Program-made: the position numbers and the translations under genes
Assembly: GCF_963583255.1 (NCBI RefSeq)
Contig: NC_084811.1
Location: 19,114,088-19,178,087 of the forward strand
DNA length: 64,000 nt
Reading direction: 5' to 3'
Source of the DNA: Pyrus communis
Taxonomy: Eukaryota > Streptophyta > Magnoliopsida > Rosales > Rosaceae
The notes under the pieces: model-generated
The model's input: only the letters and a program-made list of their open reading frames with translations
Told to the model about the DNA's origin: nothing
The model's database searches: none
In this document: in pieces, positions 35,877 to 49,765 of the stretch
Numbering within the stretch: the stretch's first letter is position 1
Layout of the letters: every line of letters begins with the position of its first letter

Positions 35877-36085
35877 TATATTTATTTATTTATTTATTTT
35901 TTGTAAAAAATGGGACAACTGGTGGCAAGCCACGATTATCAATCCCTTCCGGGCTTGGGGTGGCTATAGGGAATTTCACCCTACCCATGACCACAGTCAA
36001 GTAGACTCACCAACTAGGAATATCGAACCCGAGACCATAAAAAGAAACTATCATTTCAGAGAAGAGGCTACCAACAAAACACTGT
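35877..36085 (-). mobile_element. SINE, second family, minus orientation
   Basis: Its reverse complement aligns with the SINE at 57906-58136: GGGTTCGAT box-B-like motif, AGTTGGTGAGT, AGGGTGAAATTCCC, GGATTGATAATCGTGGCTT, and a tail of ATAAATAAATA type. Confidence 0.78.
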
Positions 36086-36095
36086 CCATAGCATA

Positions 36096-36623
36096 TGTTT
36101 GTACCATGCTCAACCAATCCCGAAACTACCAATCACCGGTCAGCTTCACACCTTCAAGGACCCACTGAAGGGTTCATGGTGAGGCACCGTTGCTGAAGCA
36201 CAAGAGTTTCCCTCCAACTAAGAGGCCAATCACAGCACGACACTTGTCAACGTTAGAATAAAGCTCCTAGAGTCCCATATCGACCGCGGATGAAAGCCGG
36301 AGACTCTCCTCAACAATAAAAGAAGATCATTCTCCTCCAATTAATCTCTAATGTCATTATTGTACTTAAACTAGTCATTAAAACCTACTAATGATGATTA
36401 TGTTTGAACCTATGTATTTATGTAAACCCTTCACTATTAATGAGAACTCCTCTACACCGTGAACGTAGCCAAACTTAAGGTGAATCACATACATCTTGTG
36501 TTTGCTTCCTTATCTCTATCTTCTTACATGTTATCCTCATTAGGTAACCAGAACAATCAAGCGAAGGTCACAAACTTGACATTTTACGTTGTTCCAAAAT
36601 CTCGCTAATTTTGTGCATCAACA
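36096..36623 (+). repeat. Decayed LTR-like repeat, copy B
   Basis: It begins TGTTTGTACCATGC and ends GTGCATCAACA, homologous to copy A in the same orientation. The TATA-like box has decayed to AATAAAAGAAG. No primer site or 5-bp target duplication could be confirmed. Confidence 0.7.
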
Positions 36624-37960
36624 ACATATATTTCGGAATTTTTTCAAACAAAATGTAACGATTAAAAGACACGATTATCCTTTATTTTGGACCACCATAA
36701 AAAAAATTCTTTCTTTGACACATTGGACATATTATAAAATGATAGGAAAAGATTAGGCACTTACAGCTCAATTAATAAATCAATCACTCAAAGATTAATA
36801 TTTTAAAAGCCAACCTCAAAGAAAGACATAATTTCATACCATTTCAAGTATTTCCACGAGAAGACGTAACTTACCTTCGCTCGCATTTCTTAAAATCAAA
36901 GCTTCAACCACTAATTTGAAGCATTTATGTGATTTTGTTGCTTTCTTTTATATATTATGTTGGCCATTCTCTACATATGATTGCCAAGTTCTTAGCATTC
37001 TAGGCATAGAAAATAACCTCCATTGATCCTTCCCCACTAGATGACAATATTATAACAGCAACTAGTAGTGACCCGTCCGCAATCAACCAACCACGATGTT
37101 CAACTTCCGGCCTACTCCTAAAGGCCTGCAAAATTTGGGGGGTAAAGAATTGATGTGTATTCCCAACATGATCAGGATACCAAAACAACAAAGTGCTTCC
37201 CCATGATATCAAAGACAACGTGTTAGTGTCATTTGACGTTTCATTTGGTTACTAAATCCCCTTCGGATTAAGTGCACACATGAAATGTGTTTAAGGGGCC
37301 AAGTTGTGCAATATTTTATCAAAAGTGGTTCTGCAATATTTAGTTTCTCATCTTTGTCCTCGTGCTCGTGATCAGCATGACAGGATTCATAGTCACCGCC
37401 CTCGGATTTGACATTAGGGGGCAAGAATAAAACATTGAAAGCACATCTATTTGTTTCCAAATATTGATAGTAAATACAAGGGTGAGCAATCGACCATGCA
37501 TTCGCTGGTCACCTGATGACCAACAGAACATTTCTACAATTTCCAATTGCAACTTTTATTGACAATCCTGTTTTCGAACTGCTCAACCACTAATGGGGAA
37601 TTTACTACGCCCGATGGACTGTTTTATTTCTTAAGGACTATGCTTTATAAGTATGTTTCAATGGAATCAAGTAAAGTTACAGGCAGATGGAGAGAGAGAG
37701 AAAGAGAGAGAGAGAAAGAGAGAGAATTGGTTTTTTTCATTCATTGATCCATATGAATCACATTTGTGTACAACTTGTGAATCCAAGTAATTTACAGAGT
37801 CAAGGCCTACATGTATGCAGAGCTCAAGATCAATTTCTTTTACTAATTACTGCGGAAGCAAATCAGTGCAATGCTAAAATGTAAACTTCAAGCACTGCTC
37901 TTAGTATTTATTTCAGATCAAATTGTTGAATACCATATCTGAGCAAAACGTACCTTAAAA
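36624..37960. other. Intergenic DNA and SDP1 downstream region
   Basis: No gene was recognised. A (GA)n-rich run lies at 37690-37725. The part next to 37960 should hold the SDP1 3' UTR. Confidence 0.5.
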
Positions 37961-40900
37961 TTAGCCATCCACAGTGCTCTGATGAATACAATCATCTACT
38001 TTAGGTTGATCCACTGACTGGCAATTAGGTTCCGTTTCATTTAAGAAGGCTTCTGAAGTGATATCAGCATCACCATATTCAGATACAGACCCAGCATCCA
38101 TGTCCTTTTCCGGACTGTCAAGTTGCACACATTCAGCTACTTCACTGCCGTAATTTTCCAAGTCATGACTACTCCCACTTGAAAATGTTTCTTTCTTCAC
38201 AATATTGAATACAATTCCATTATGTATCCTTTCAGGCTGCAAGAGATCACCTTCAGTCACCGTAATGCTAGAACCGTTTCCTGAAACCATGCTTCCAAAC
38301 TCCCTCTTGTCAAATTTTATGCTTTCAGGACTTCTTTCAGGTGTTGTACCTCTTGAGCTTTGATAATAATGGTTATTGCCTCCCATCTGAACCATCATTG
38401 ACTTCGGACTTGTCAGCACACTTCTGTTCAATTCAGCATCAATGTCCAAATTTTGAACAAAGTCGATGAACTTATTTGCTGACGTTGTCCTCATCAAGGG
38501 TCCACCAGATCTTGTCCAAGAATTGAAATCGACACTCTCAGATTCACTGTCACTTCCATCATATAAATTACGGTGGGTTTGAAAACTTTTACCAGAATGA
38601 ACTCCACTGGTAGATGCGCCAACACCATGATGGAATGAGGAACCACCATCTCCAATGAGGTCTTCTTCAAGGGAACCACTTGAATTTTCTCGAGCAATGC
38701 AATTCCAAGAAGGAATTCTCCTAGATGCACTGAATTTGGTTGTACTAGCTAGGCCATGAGAAGAAGAAGCCGCAGCTCTTTCTGCACTCCTTTTGAGTCT
38801 ACGCATGTGGTTGAGAATTACAACACACTCATCAAGAGCAAGCTCAATGCCACAATTTGCTTTTATGGCCGAGAGCTTCTCCCAAGTGCACCTTCTACCT
38901 TGGTTGGCTGCCTTTTGAAGCTCAATATATGTTGGATTTTGTATGATTTTTGAGTACTGGAAAATATGTCAGAAAAACAAAACGTTAGTTAGTCTCCATC
39001 TAGGATTATTAAAAATGATCCAGATGATTAAAGAAAATAGAAAGGTATCTTCAAAATAGTCCTCAACGAAATTTGGTAAACTTGACTTGGCCAATAACGG
39101 AAGTTTTAAAAAGAACTTTAATTTAAGGTTCCATGGAAACGATGACCAATCCTAATTCAGTAGTTATTCCCTAGCTGATACTCTGACCATCAAAATTACT
39201 ACTTTATCCACGTACCTGAGCAAGTGTGGCTGGCATAACAACAGTAACATCACCCTCCCAATCTTGAGCGAACAGCTTGGCAAGTCCACCTAATGGAAAA
39301 CCAAGTTCCAGGATCTGGTTACATCTATGCTTCACCTCCATTTCAGCAAGATGAGCAAGCTACACAGTTAAATACTAAAATTGATTAATACTCATCTCAT
39401 CAGAGTGTCAACGTAACAAAATCATGTAACAGACCCAACAGAATTAAACAAAAAAAAAAAAAAAAAAAAAAAATTACAAACAAATGCCCAAATGATTAGA
39501 AATTCTAGCTTAATGTTCGTATACTGTCAATAAGGTGCTTACTGATTAACCAAGATGATAGACTAATTCAATTGACCAAGATAACTATTTGCAAAGCCAC
39601 TGGATAAGTCCGTAAAGATGTGGCCAGAAGCTTAGTTCAAAACAAATATTTATTAAGCCATTACAAATCTAACTACATCTAAGTGACACATCCAAGATTT
39701 TTGCATTACTTGTTATCCCAACTGAGGATCACCCATTCTTTTCGGCTTGCTACTGAGGATACATTTAGTGATAGATAATCATACAACATTTCATCAGCTA
39801 TATGAAAACATCACTTTTCCCTTCTAACTTCTACAAAGTTTTTAGGTACGGAAAAGAAAAGCAGCATTAAGATGGCAGATGCGTGTTGACAAGCCCTTAA
39901 CCCTTCATATTCCTAATTAGCAAAATAAAATGACAGCGAGAGAATGCAAAAAAAAAAAGGACAAAATCATAAATTTCAAAAGACTTTGAATGGAGGTCTA
40001 TCAATGAATACCTTAGCAGCGAAGTTGCCTCCACAAGCTCTCACAAATTCCTTTAGCCGTAACAATGGTGCAATATGAGGATTTGCCTGACTGACGATAA
40101 AATGATTAACGTTGAACAGTTCTTTCAGCTGCATCATAGGTAAATCTATCTCCAAGCTACCATCTCTCCACCTACGCACTGGCATCGAACCCTCCTCTGG
40201 ACCCAAATTAAATGGAGGATGATATGGAACAATCTCTCCACTTCTATCCTTTGCCATTAGTTCCTGAGCCTCAAAAAGGCCTGGAAAAGCACAAGAAGCT
40301 GTCACTGCACTCCATATAACAACATGAGGTGAAGTCAAGTAGTTAAGGCATCTAGGTGGCTCATGCTTCCTTGGGGAGCAAACAGTTATCCCAAGAATTC
40401 GACCTGTCATGTCATAAGCTTCTTGAAACGTCAGGTTACTTGTTAGATGCCTTAACATCATTTGCAACTGCCTGATCTCATGAACTGCCCCACGTGTCAT
40501 GACCCTCTTGACAACTGTAAAAATCCCGCCCATTTGATCAAAAAACTGCAATGAGTGCCAAGAATCTTCAAAAAAGCTCTGGAGCTCAGGCCAAGACCTA
40601 GTGGCAACAACAGAACACATAATGGATCCTACACTGGAACCAGCGATTATTCTTGGCAAAAGCTTATGTTCGACCAGTGTTTTAACGACACCGACATGGA
40701 AAGATCCAAGAGAAGCACCCCCACTCAACAGCACGGCAGTTCTCCCAAAAGCATGCCTTGTTTCATGCATGAAAGCCAGCTTCTCTTCTAACGAGAGCTC
40801 TTCTGAGTCCGAATCGCAAACCATTCTCAACTGAGTTGTTACCTCATCAATGTATTCCTTAATGAGTTTGGGAACATGAAGTTTCTCCTTGTGAAGCTCA

Positions 40901-41427
40901 GGGTTGCACATGTTACCGAGATTTCTAACAAGATCTGCTCGCATGCAGAACATAATATCTCTGAGCGAACCCTCTTCACGACGGTGGTGGAGCTCTTGAA
41001 GCTTGTTCCTAACTACTTCTTGATCATAAAGGTCTGATTCATTCATCTTTGGTGTCTCTTTATCAAGCATCCTAGCGGCATGAGCCCACTCCTCATAGGT
41101 CAATGCAGTTCTCATCATATTTCTCCAAAATTTCCTCCGATAAGCCATTTCCGCCTTGACTTTGACATTCGTGTATCGTTTCAACAAAAAAGCAATGATT
41201 GTCACCATTGCCAAAATCCCTTGAGGGTTTCGAGGATGCAACCATGAGAACATGGGAGCCAAAAAGTTTTTGAATCTATAGACAAGACTCAAAAACGTAC
41301 GAAATATTTGATGCCTCAGATGTGACATTGACTTGCAAAATAAAACCCTGAAAGCGATTGTCCGGCCAACAATGGTTGAAGGTCCAATTGGAAACGGATC
41401 AACACTGGCCTCATTACTTATGTCCAT
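37961..41427 (-). CDS. SDP1: SUGAR-DEPENDENT1-type triacylglycerol lipase (851 aa, 3 exons)
   Basis: Patatin-domain lipase that starts breakdown of stored oil at the oil-body surface in plants. Exons are 41427-40012, 39359-39216 and 38956-37961, all phase 0, with GT donors (GTATTC, GTACGT) and AG acceptors (TGTGTAG, TTTCCAG). The predicted length is close to Arabidopsis SDP1 (825 aa). Visible features: an N-terminal hydrophobic segment (residues about 70-85, [13 protein letters not shown]); the glycine-rich oxyanion motif [11 protein letters not shown] near 236; the nucleophile motif GSSVG near 261; and a DGS motif near 421 supplying the catalytic Asp. The last exon encodes a Ser-rich, probably regulatory C-terminus. 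Intron 1 has a long poly-A run (39450-39474). A GA repeat lies in the probable 5' leader at 42108-42127. Confidence 0.94.
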
Positions 41428-42107
41428 GTTTCCAGAGTAAGTAAAATCTCTGTATTTCTATTTCTATGGCAACAAAGCTGAAGAGCTATAAAATCTACAA
41501 CAGACTTTACAACTACAATACAGTTTTCGAGCCCTCAATGTTTTCGAAAGAATAACAAAACAATCCTGGATGTATGAAGAACTAAGAGCACAATGATTCA
41601 AAATGTTCAACAACAGAATTATCTAATGCTTCAACCTTTTAGCTCAAATGAATTGAAAAACTAGTTGCAGATGAAATATTACCAATTTTCCATGTCTTTG
41701 AAGCTTTCCAAATCCCAGAGAATTCTGCCGAACGCATTCAAAAGACACAAACTTTGACCCCAAATCCCCAAATTCCCAGCAACCCCACCAGCTTAACAGC
41801 TAGGTGGGTACTTTCCAAATCCTTGCCCAACAAAAAGCCCTATGAACTTGATCAAATCCCCAAGGCAATCAAATTAACAAACAAAAGGGTTCTCAGATCA
41901 GAAATTGAAATTGCAAACAACAAATAACAGGTGACGGGATTGGATTAATGAAACCTAAAATACCACCCAATGGATTGGATTGGATTGAATTATGGGAGTT
42001 TTTGGGAAGTGTGAAGGGATAAAGATATCGGTGTGGTGACGCCGCCTCGATTAGTTTGAATGGGATTCGGATTGGGTAGAAATTTACAAACATGTGGATA
42101 AGGCGGC

Positions 42108-42127
42108 AGAGAGAGAGAGAGAGAGAG
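42108..42127. repeat. GA microsatellite upstream of SDP1
   Basis: A (GA)10 run about 680 bp upstream of the SDP1 start codon, possibly in the 5' UTR or promoter. Confidence 0.85.
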
Positions 42128-42470
42128 GCCACTCCGTTACCTATCCGACAAAATCTTTTGTTTGATGGAAGTTTCTATTTCCGGAAAGTTAACGAACAGA
42201 ACGGAACGCCCAGAAAACCCAGAAGAAACATACGAGTTTTCAGATTTCGGGATCTTCGGTTAATTTTGGGCTGAGTTTTTGAGTAAAAGAAAACGTTTTT
42301 GTTGCTTACAAGGAAAAAACAGGTGCGTCAATGATGACGACCGAGCTACATTATTAAAACCGGATTTCATATCCGATACGAAAAAGGTTAATGATGTGGG
42401 CCATTGATGTGGCATCCACGTGCCCAAGCCTCGACACCTCGCACCATGTAAGAGTGGCTCCACTCCTGTT

Positions 42471-42773
42471 TAGGAATAGCAACGGTTCGGTTTGGAACAA
42501 AAATACTATATAGATCTCTATAATCATAAAAATTAATTACTATTATATATAATTACTATTATATTGTATATTATTATATTATATATAATTCGGTTCGGAT
42601 TCAAAGACGGATATGGATTGGGAACTCTTATTACCATATCCAAAACCATAACCGAATATTATTCACGGTTTTTTTCCATATCCAAAATATACCCTAATTT
42701 TCATATCAAAATCCAATCCATTCGAGCGGTTATCCACGGTTATCGAGTTTAACAGTTAGAATTGCCATCCCTA
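42471..42773. mobile_element. MITE-like element
   Basis: The left end TAGGAATAGCAAC and the reverse complement of the right end (TAGGGATGGCAATTC) form a short imperfect inverted repeat, with GGTTCGG- and TATCC-rich interior typical of plant non-autonomous elements. No clear 8-bp target duplication. Confidence 0.45.
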
Positions 42774-45700
42774 CTACACAATCTCCTAGGTTATATGCAA
42801 CCTAATTCCTTTTAATAAACAATAATTATTATTAGTGAATAATAACCTTTGAGAATTTCCATTCTTAAATTGAATAGCCAAACAATTCGTATTAAAATAT
42901 TAATATTTTTTTATAAAGAAATAAAATAATAATGAATTTTTTATTTTTTATTTAGTGTGTTATTTATGTTGTTTTGAATAACGATGCTCTTGGTTTATAT
43001 AACGATTCCTTGAATTTAAATAATGTATCCAATTGAATAAATACGAAACTACAACCTAAATTAAATGGAAAATTATGGGATCCGATTTTACACCAAATTC
43101 CCTACAAACCACCTGACGAATTTGTGGTGCTAGGACCATCTCCACTTAGTCCCTCTTCTCTTGCATGCCTCATTCGCACCACGTCTACTTTTTCCGATCT
43201 CCAAAAATATTTAGAATCCAAAGACATTCCTTCTAATCAAACTAATTAATGTCAATTTGGATGTAGTACAAATAAATAAATAAAATATTGTCACCTGATC
43301 GCTAAATTTTCGCCTCTTCAAAGATTATAACTAGCTGTCAAGTGTTTCTCCAACTAGTAAGTGATAGATTGAGTATTTTCCAACGACTTTCAAGAGATTG
43401 ATCTATGCTTCTAGTGCCAAGTGCCTCGCAAAACAAGGTATGAACCGTCTTTCAAAGTTCTCGCAACCTCTGCTCATTACTCGTAATTGGGTCATGAGTG
43501 GCTCAAACCCAACATTCACACAAAGTAACATTTTCAATGATCAACCAATTCAAACCTTCATCATTAGCCTTTTTTTTTTCTTTTTTTTTGCAAACAAAAG
43601 TATATGAAAACTTTGAGAGAAAGATTTATTGAAAGTATTTGAAAATATTGAAGTCTGGTGTAAGGTGGAAGTGTATGGTTAGGTATTTATAGAAAAAAAG
43701 TTATAATCATTTTTTTTTATAAATTTTATTAACTTAATTATTCTGGATCATTGGATTACAAAAAGATTGAAATTCAATAGCCCAAATTGCGACACATATG
43801 CCAACGGTAACAATTCCAATTTTTCAGATTTTTTTTTTTAAGCCTGAAAAGTATGGATCGTTGATCTGAAAATCTAATGGACTAGATTGTGACACGTCAT
43901 CTAGCCATTGGGGTTGAATTTCAAAAAATTTTTTACCCTTGGAAATCCAACAGTCCAAAAATAACAGTTGGAAATCCAACAACCTAGTTTTCACCACGTT
44001 GTTCCTTTTTCCAAAGCTGTTAGTGCACTTGCGCGCGGACTATATGCGCTTAAGTCCTGTCAGGGACGCGCCCGCACTTGCATGTGTTTTTGACGCGCTT
44101 GGTGCAAAAAAATTTTGGAACATGGCTGACGTCACTCTACCCAGTTGCTAGGCCACTCTATTGGGCTCCCCTATAGCCCATGTTAAAGCGTTGGAGAGTT
44201 TAGGGGATTGGATTACTTGATAGCCCCGCCCGGGGGGGGGGGGGGTGGGTTGGAGAGTTTAGGTGTAGACTAGTGATGGAGTCAGAATTTCATATGTGGG
44301 AGGGCCTCTCACATACATTGGTAATTTAAACTAAAAGATTGAGAGTAATTTGCATAAAAATTGAAAGTTCACTGCATACAAAATCATGCTATGCTTATTA
44401 TAACCAATATGTCAGCAAAAGAACAGTTGGGTGGTTTTGTGTTAGTTGATTATATTGTAGGTTATTTGGTTATGAAATTGCTGAATTGATTGTGTTTATC
44501 CAACCCTTGTTGGGAAAAATTCAGAAGTGAAAACACCTCTACATATGAAGATGAGCCTGAGAATAGTGAAGTCGGAAAATCTTAAACAGTCTTAAAACCC
44601 GTAGCATTACGCATGCATTTTTGCTTGTATAAAATAAAAAATTAAAGCCTATAATGTAGGTAGATAAACACCCTTAAAACCAGTTTGCACATAATTATAC
44701 TTGATTATCTACCTATATCACAGATTAAGAGCATAACCTGTGATTTTATGAAGAACCCAATATCAATATTCATTTTAAGTAAAAAACCTAATGACAAAAA
44801 ACTGGATTTATGATATACTACAAAGAAGAGGAGGAAGACCAAATTTTCAAACTAAATTTTGTAAATAAAATAATGTGCTTATTGATGATTGGATTATCAT
44901 TAAATGTTGATTAACGTGCTTATTTTGATGACATATTATTTAGTTTACAAATTAAGTTTAAAATTTGATCTATCTAACATTATCCGAAAAAAATTCCATA
45001 AAGCAAAAATAAACAAAAAGAAGAAGTAGAATCGTAAATCCCATCAAGGAAGGAAAAAGAAAAGAAAAAAAAAAAAGAAACAAGAAACAGGAAAAAGCTA
45101 ACCTAGCAAAATTCAGGAATTAAAAAAAAAAAAACCCATAGTGAAACACTTTAAAATGGCATATTTTGTAAATTTCTCCTAATCCTAAGCCAGAAGTGAT
45201 CCATTTTTTAAGTCGGTCATGCACAAGCCACGTACACCATACACAAAAGCGAAATGACAAAAAGATCCATATATAAATTGAAAAAACTCACAGTTGATGA
45301 AGTCCTTTTTCTAATTTCAAAGAGAGAGCTGTGAACTCTGAATTTTTAAGTTGAGCTCAGATTTGTGAGCATAGCATGTGCATGTATGTCGTGTGCATGT
45401 AATGTACATACAATGTATGTAGTTTTCTGAAAAATTGAAGAATTTGGATGTCTTTCAAAGAACACCAAACCAATCACTTCAATTCCAATAGTCCATCAAT
45501 GGATTTTCATTTTACATTAAATTAACGAAAACCCATTTCCCAAAACCTTCAAATTTCCTTGGGAAACTCCCAACATTCGAGAAATCACCCAGTTTCCTCA
45601 GAAATTCTTAGTTCGAATAGAAAAATAGAGAAACTTAGTTCGAGAAATCACCCATCTTGTGCCATCCGTGAGTCGAATCGAAGAGGAGAATCTAGAGATC

Positions 45701-46004
45701 AGGAATTGAAATTGTTGGAAGAAGGTATTATTGGAGAAGTGGAGGCGGGGTAGATTAGGAAGGAAAACCAGCTGGTCTGATATGATTGGCAGTGACGGTT
45801 AAAGCAACTAGTGATGAAGATTGTGAAGTTTAGAGAGAAGAGAGTTATTATTCTCATTCCAATGTCTTATCTTCTTACCTATATTTTAATGAATGTTTTA
45901 GTTACAAATTTGTCCATTTGTAAAATGACTAATAAGAACCTTAGTTACCTTCTTTTGCATTACTTTGTTTTATAAAAAATAAAAAAGAAAAGGTTGGGCA
46001 TGAT
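42774..46004. other. Intergenic DNA, no gene recognised
   Basis: Mostly AT-rich. A poly-G run of about 14 lies near 44232-44245 and is bracketed by two copies of TTGGAGAGTTTAGG (44191 and 44251). The piece at 43740-44240 looks like repeat DNA. Short frames such as the one at 45559-45753 have no recognisable content. Confidence 0.45.
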
Positions 46005-49000
46005 TGTTACACTTCGGATTCGGGGTCGGTAATAAAAACTCGAACCTGAATCCGAAACGTGAGTTAAAAGCTTAATAAATAACCGGAAATTGAAAGGGGT
46101 TGGAAAATAAATTCCTCTTATAAAAATAATTCATGATTCGTAAACAAATCAAGAATTCTTTACAACCTACAGTAAATAGATGAATAAACTTTCTCTACTC
46201 CAATCTAATCTAATCTCATCTTGCCTACCCTTTTAAATGTCTATTTCGTAAACTTGCATAACAATAAAGGGATGAGCTTCAACAATTCAGTAGGAACATA
46301 ACCTTATCACAGTAAATTGATAATACTAAATTAAGTGTCATGAAATCATATAGCCAAATATCGAATTATTATTGATAACAATGAATGAATGCAATGCAAC
46401 CTCTTCGGCTACCCCCGTTAATTTATATAATAAAACACGCGGACCTGCACGTCCCATACCATGCATTTTACCACTGCAGTGGTGGTTTGAATGTTTTATT
46501 GTAGAAACTAACTCCCATATGATATCCCAAGTTCATAAACCCCTTTTGCTAGTTATCTTATCTAATTCATTGATTTCCAGCCCAAATCACCCACATCGAA
46601 AATTCCTGTCGATATCCTATTCTAATGTGCATGCTGGGCTCGCCTGGAATTGGTTTCACAATGAATAGATTCAACTACACAAAAGATCTTTCCAACTACC
46701 CTCATTTCCCGAGTTCCAATCTCAACACTGAAATTCCAACCACATCTCACAACATGAGTGATGCACAAATATGTCATTTCATCTTTCACATATATCACAG
46801 TATATTCTCAACAAATAGCATTCAAGCAATAATTCCATAACCAATAACAAGTAAACACTTAACTGAAGCAATTAGCTAATTAATATTCAATCACATTAAT
46901 CAACCAAAAAAATCAAGAATATTATAGCACTTCATGAAATTTAATAAAATCAATTTCCGTAAAGTTTTGCCTTATTTCCCCTACCTGGATTCCAAAGCTA
47001 AAACAAAGATCCACGTCACTACCGGAATAGCTAAGCTCCTCGTACTTATCCACGTCACTACCGAAATAGTTAAGCTCCATGTATTTAAGCATGTTCCTTG
47101 ATCACTCCTAAATCATCATGTATTTCTTCCACCCTATTTCTTTTCCAATCTCTCTCCACATATGTATATAAATATTAGAACAAACACTATGCATATCAAT
47201 CTCTCATGGTTCCTTTCTCCTTGACATGCATGCCTTGCATGCATGCAACCTTAGATCTCATTTCCAATCCAACTCACCTCCTTATAACAGAGAAATGAAG
47301 TCCCTATTTATAGTACCGGCCGGCTCCATGATGTGAAAATTAACTTGACACACAAATTAAACCCTATTTGTGACAATTGTAGTAGATATGTAAGTAGGGA
47401 TCGTTCTAGACCGGGGATTAACTAAGGATGCTAATCTATGTAAATAAGACTCAAAAACACTTAACTAGACTCTATGGACTCAAAACTAACTTTAGACACT
47501 TAAAACAGCAACCAATACTCAAAAAGGCTCACTTTTAGACTCAATAAAGGTTTTGGACGAAAATAGGACTTGACTTGACTCAAAAGACTCAAGGAAAACA
47601 AGTTTTGACTCAAATATGAAGACTAAATAACATGGGGATTGTTTTTGACGAATTTTAGACTCAAAACAAAAACTTAGTAGAAAACACTTTTGAAAAACGA
47701 ATTTAGGTAAAATAAATGGGTAAAAGTCTAGTTAGAGGGTCATTCTCCACACATGATATATGCATACGAACCAATGTCCAGTTATTACTCCTTTAGACTA
47801 TGAATGACAACGCCTCAAATTAGTTGCATCGCACAACTAACCCTCAAGTTTTCCTTATTTCATTGAATTGAATGAAAACACATTACAACCAAATTGTCTT
47901 TTTCAAGTTCTTTATATGAGATGCATAACAAAGATACATATCAAAAGTCATTAAGCTTTGTGAAAACTATAAGCGTTGACAAGGCACTCATCACTATGAA
48001 ACGCATGAGATTCATACCAAGGATTTACTTAACGCGATTGTGACTAGCAACCTCCACTACTTGTGAATATAAGTGAATAACAATTACGTGAAACCCTCCT
48101 ATACTCTAGCATCAAGTTTATGCATGCAACTTAAGTGTTAACCCCCAACCCACATACATAAACCAGTTTTAATAACTTAGATAAGCAAATCACATTCAGG
48201 TCTTAAGAAATAATAACCGGACGTAATCAATTCATATAAAACATATAATCATGGCTTCAAATTCTCCTCTAACTAAAAAGAAGTTAGTTCCTCATGTTCG
48301 TAAAACAAAGATAATTAAATTTAAACATTGAACTAAGACTAAGGATAGAAAGAACCAAGAAAAACGCTCCACACTCCAATGGCATGCACGATACTCCCTT
48401 GGATGGCAGATTGCACAAGTCCTCCTCTCCTTGCTTCCTTGCTTGCGGCACCAGGGTGGTGTAGAATGGATTGTGGTGTTTTATGGATGAAAGTATGAAT
48501 GAATGAATGAGTGAGTGGATGAATGAATGGTGCGGCATAGGGCTGTTTATATAGGCTAATTAGGCACACTTAGTGAAGGAGAAGGATTACACAATCCCAT
48601 TGAAAAAGGGTTAATTCAAGGCAGAAGCCAAATGGGAAATGGATTAGGTAATGCACGGCTAGGATTTAGGGAATTCTAGAAGGTTTGGTGCGGCATGTTT
48701 ATAGGGATGAGATAAGGTGTTCTAGAAGGAGTGTTTAGGGCAGATTCCTAAACCTAAAGGGACAAGAACATATGATATAAGTGTAAGAGAAGGATTGCAA
48801 TTCCTAAACCTACAAGGAATGGTGTTCATGCGGCATTTAAATGGATAAGGCTTCTAGAAACTGAAATAGGTGTTTATTTATGTAATTAATCCCCTCTAAT
48901 TAGCTAGGGTTAAGTCCTAACCTGATTTGGATAGGATAGAATAGGATAATGTTAGAGTTAGGAAAGGATAAGGTTGGTTAGGATAGGATAAGATAAGGTT

Positions 49001-49765
49001 GGATAAGGTTGGATAAGGTTCCTTGTTTCTTGCTTCTTCCTTATCTTCATTGCATTAGGACTTCTTCCACCAGATTTGTAGCCTTTCGTAGCCCTTCTTG
49101 ACTTCAATTTCGTCCATCCTCTTTGCTCCATGGTTAAGCTATCCAATCCATGCCCAAAAAAGCTCCAAATAGCCTCAAAATGCACTTTCTTGCTCCTTTT
49201 GCCATTAGGACCTAAAAACATACGAAAATAAGTTAAAAGACTGAAATAAATAGTAATTAACTAACTAAATGCAAGGAAACAACATAACTAAGTAGCATAA
49301 ATATGCTCCTATCACTCCAAAACTTAGTGACTCATAAAGGCGCGTGTCAATTGGCATGGAATCATAACATGAGAAAGTGACACCTAACAAGGTGATTAAT
49401 CTAATGATTGGTGGCAATCAAATGTGTCAACTAGATGCAAGACTTGAATTGTGGAGCTACACATCCAACCCAGCGTGGTGCTTACAAGCACCTTAAAAAG
49501 GATAGGAGATAAGGCTGCATGGTAAGCTTCACACGTCCACCTTATAAACTCAAGACTAAGCATAAGCCTAGTTTTTTAGTATAAATTGCTATGGATACAT
49601 GCTGGCAACTAAAAGGCCAAATAAAAACCTAAAAGGATGTTAGTAGGTTCTAGGGCTTAACTAAGAAAAAAATATTCCAAAACTTATCTTAAAGTCTAAT
49701 AAAATACATAATAAATAAAAACTCAAATATAGGGCTTCCACAATTATAAAATACGGGTTCTCACA
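46005..49765. mobile_element. Solo LTR carrying a nested Athila-family solo LTR
   Basis: The outer LTR is 46005-47328 plus 49320-49765 (about 1.77 kb), starting TGTTACAC and ending TTCTCACA. The flanking 5-mers ATGAT and GTGAT differ by one base. The minus-strand start TGTGAGAACCCG resembles chromovirus LTR starts, so the minus orientation is likely. No internal coding region remains. It is interrupted by the Athila solo LTR at 47329-49314. Confidence 0.72.
47329..49314 (-). mobile_element. Athila-family solo LTR (1986 bp)
   Basis: It is homologous along its length to the LTR at 9272-11365. Shared parts include ACACAAATTAAACCCT, GTAAGTAGGGATCGTTC, ACTTAACGCGATTGTGACTA and the end ATGCTCCTATCA. 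It is flanked by the perfect 5-bp duplication CTCCA (47324-47328 and 49315-49319). It lacks the 20/21-bp array and has instead a short GGATAAGGTT repeat near 48960-49020. A TATA-like CTATATAAAC lies near 48545-48554 on the minus strand. Confidence 0.93.

Noticed and set aside
44232..44245. Poly-G run as a regulatory quadruplex
   Set aside because: A single homopolymer with one nearby GC patch; could be an assembly artefact and has no gene context.
45559..45753. Small plus-strand frame rich in Ser, Arg and Glu
   Set aside because: Short, no domain, no splice or promoter evidence; I could not separate it from chance.
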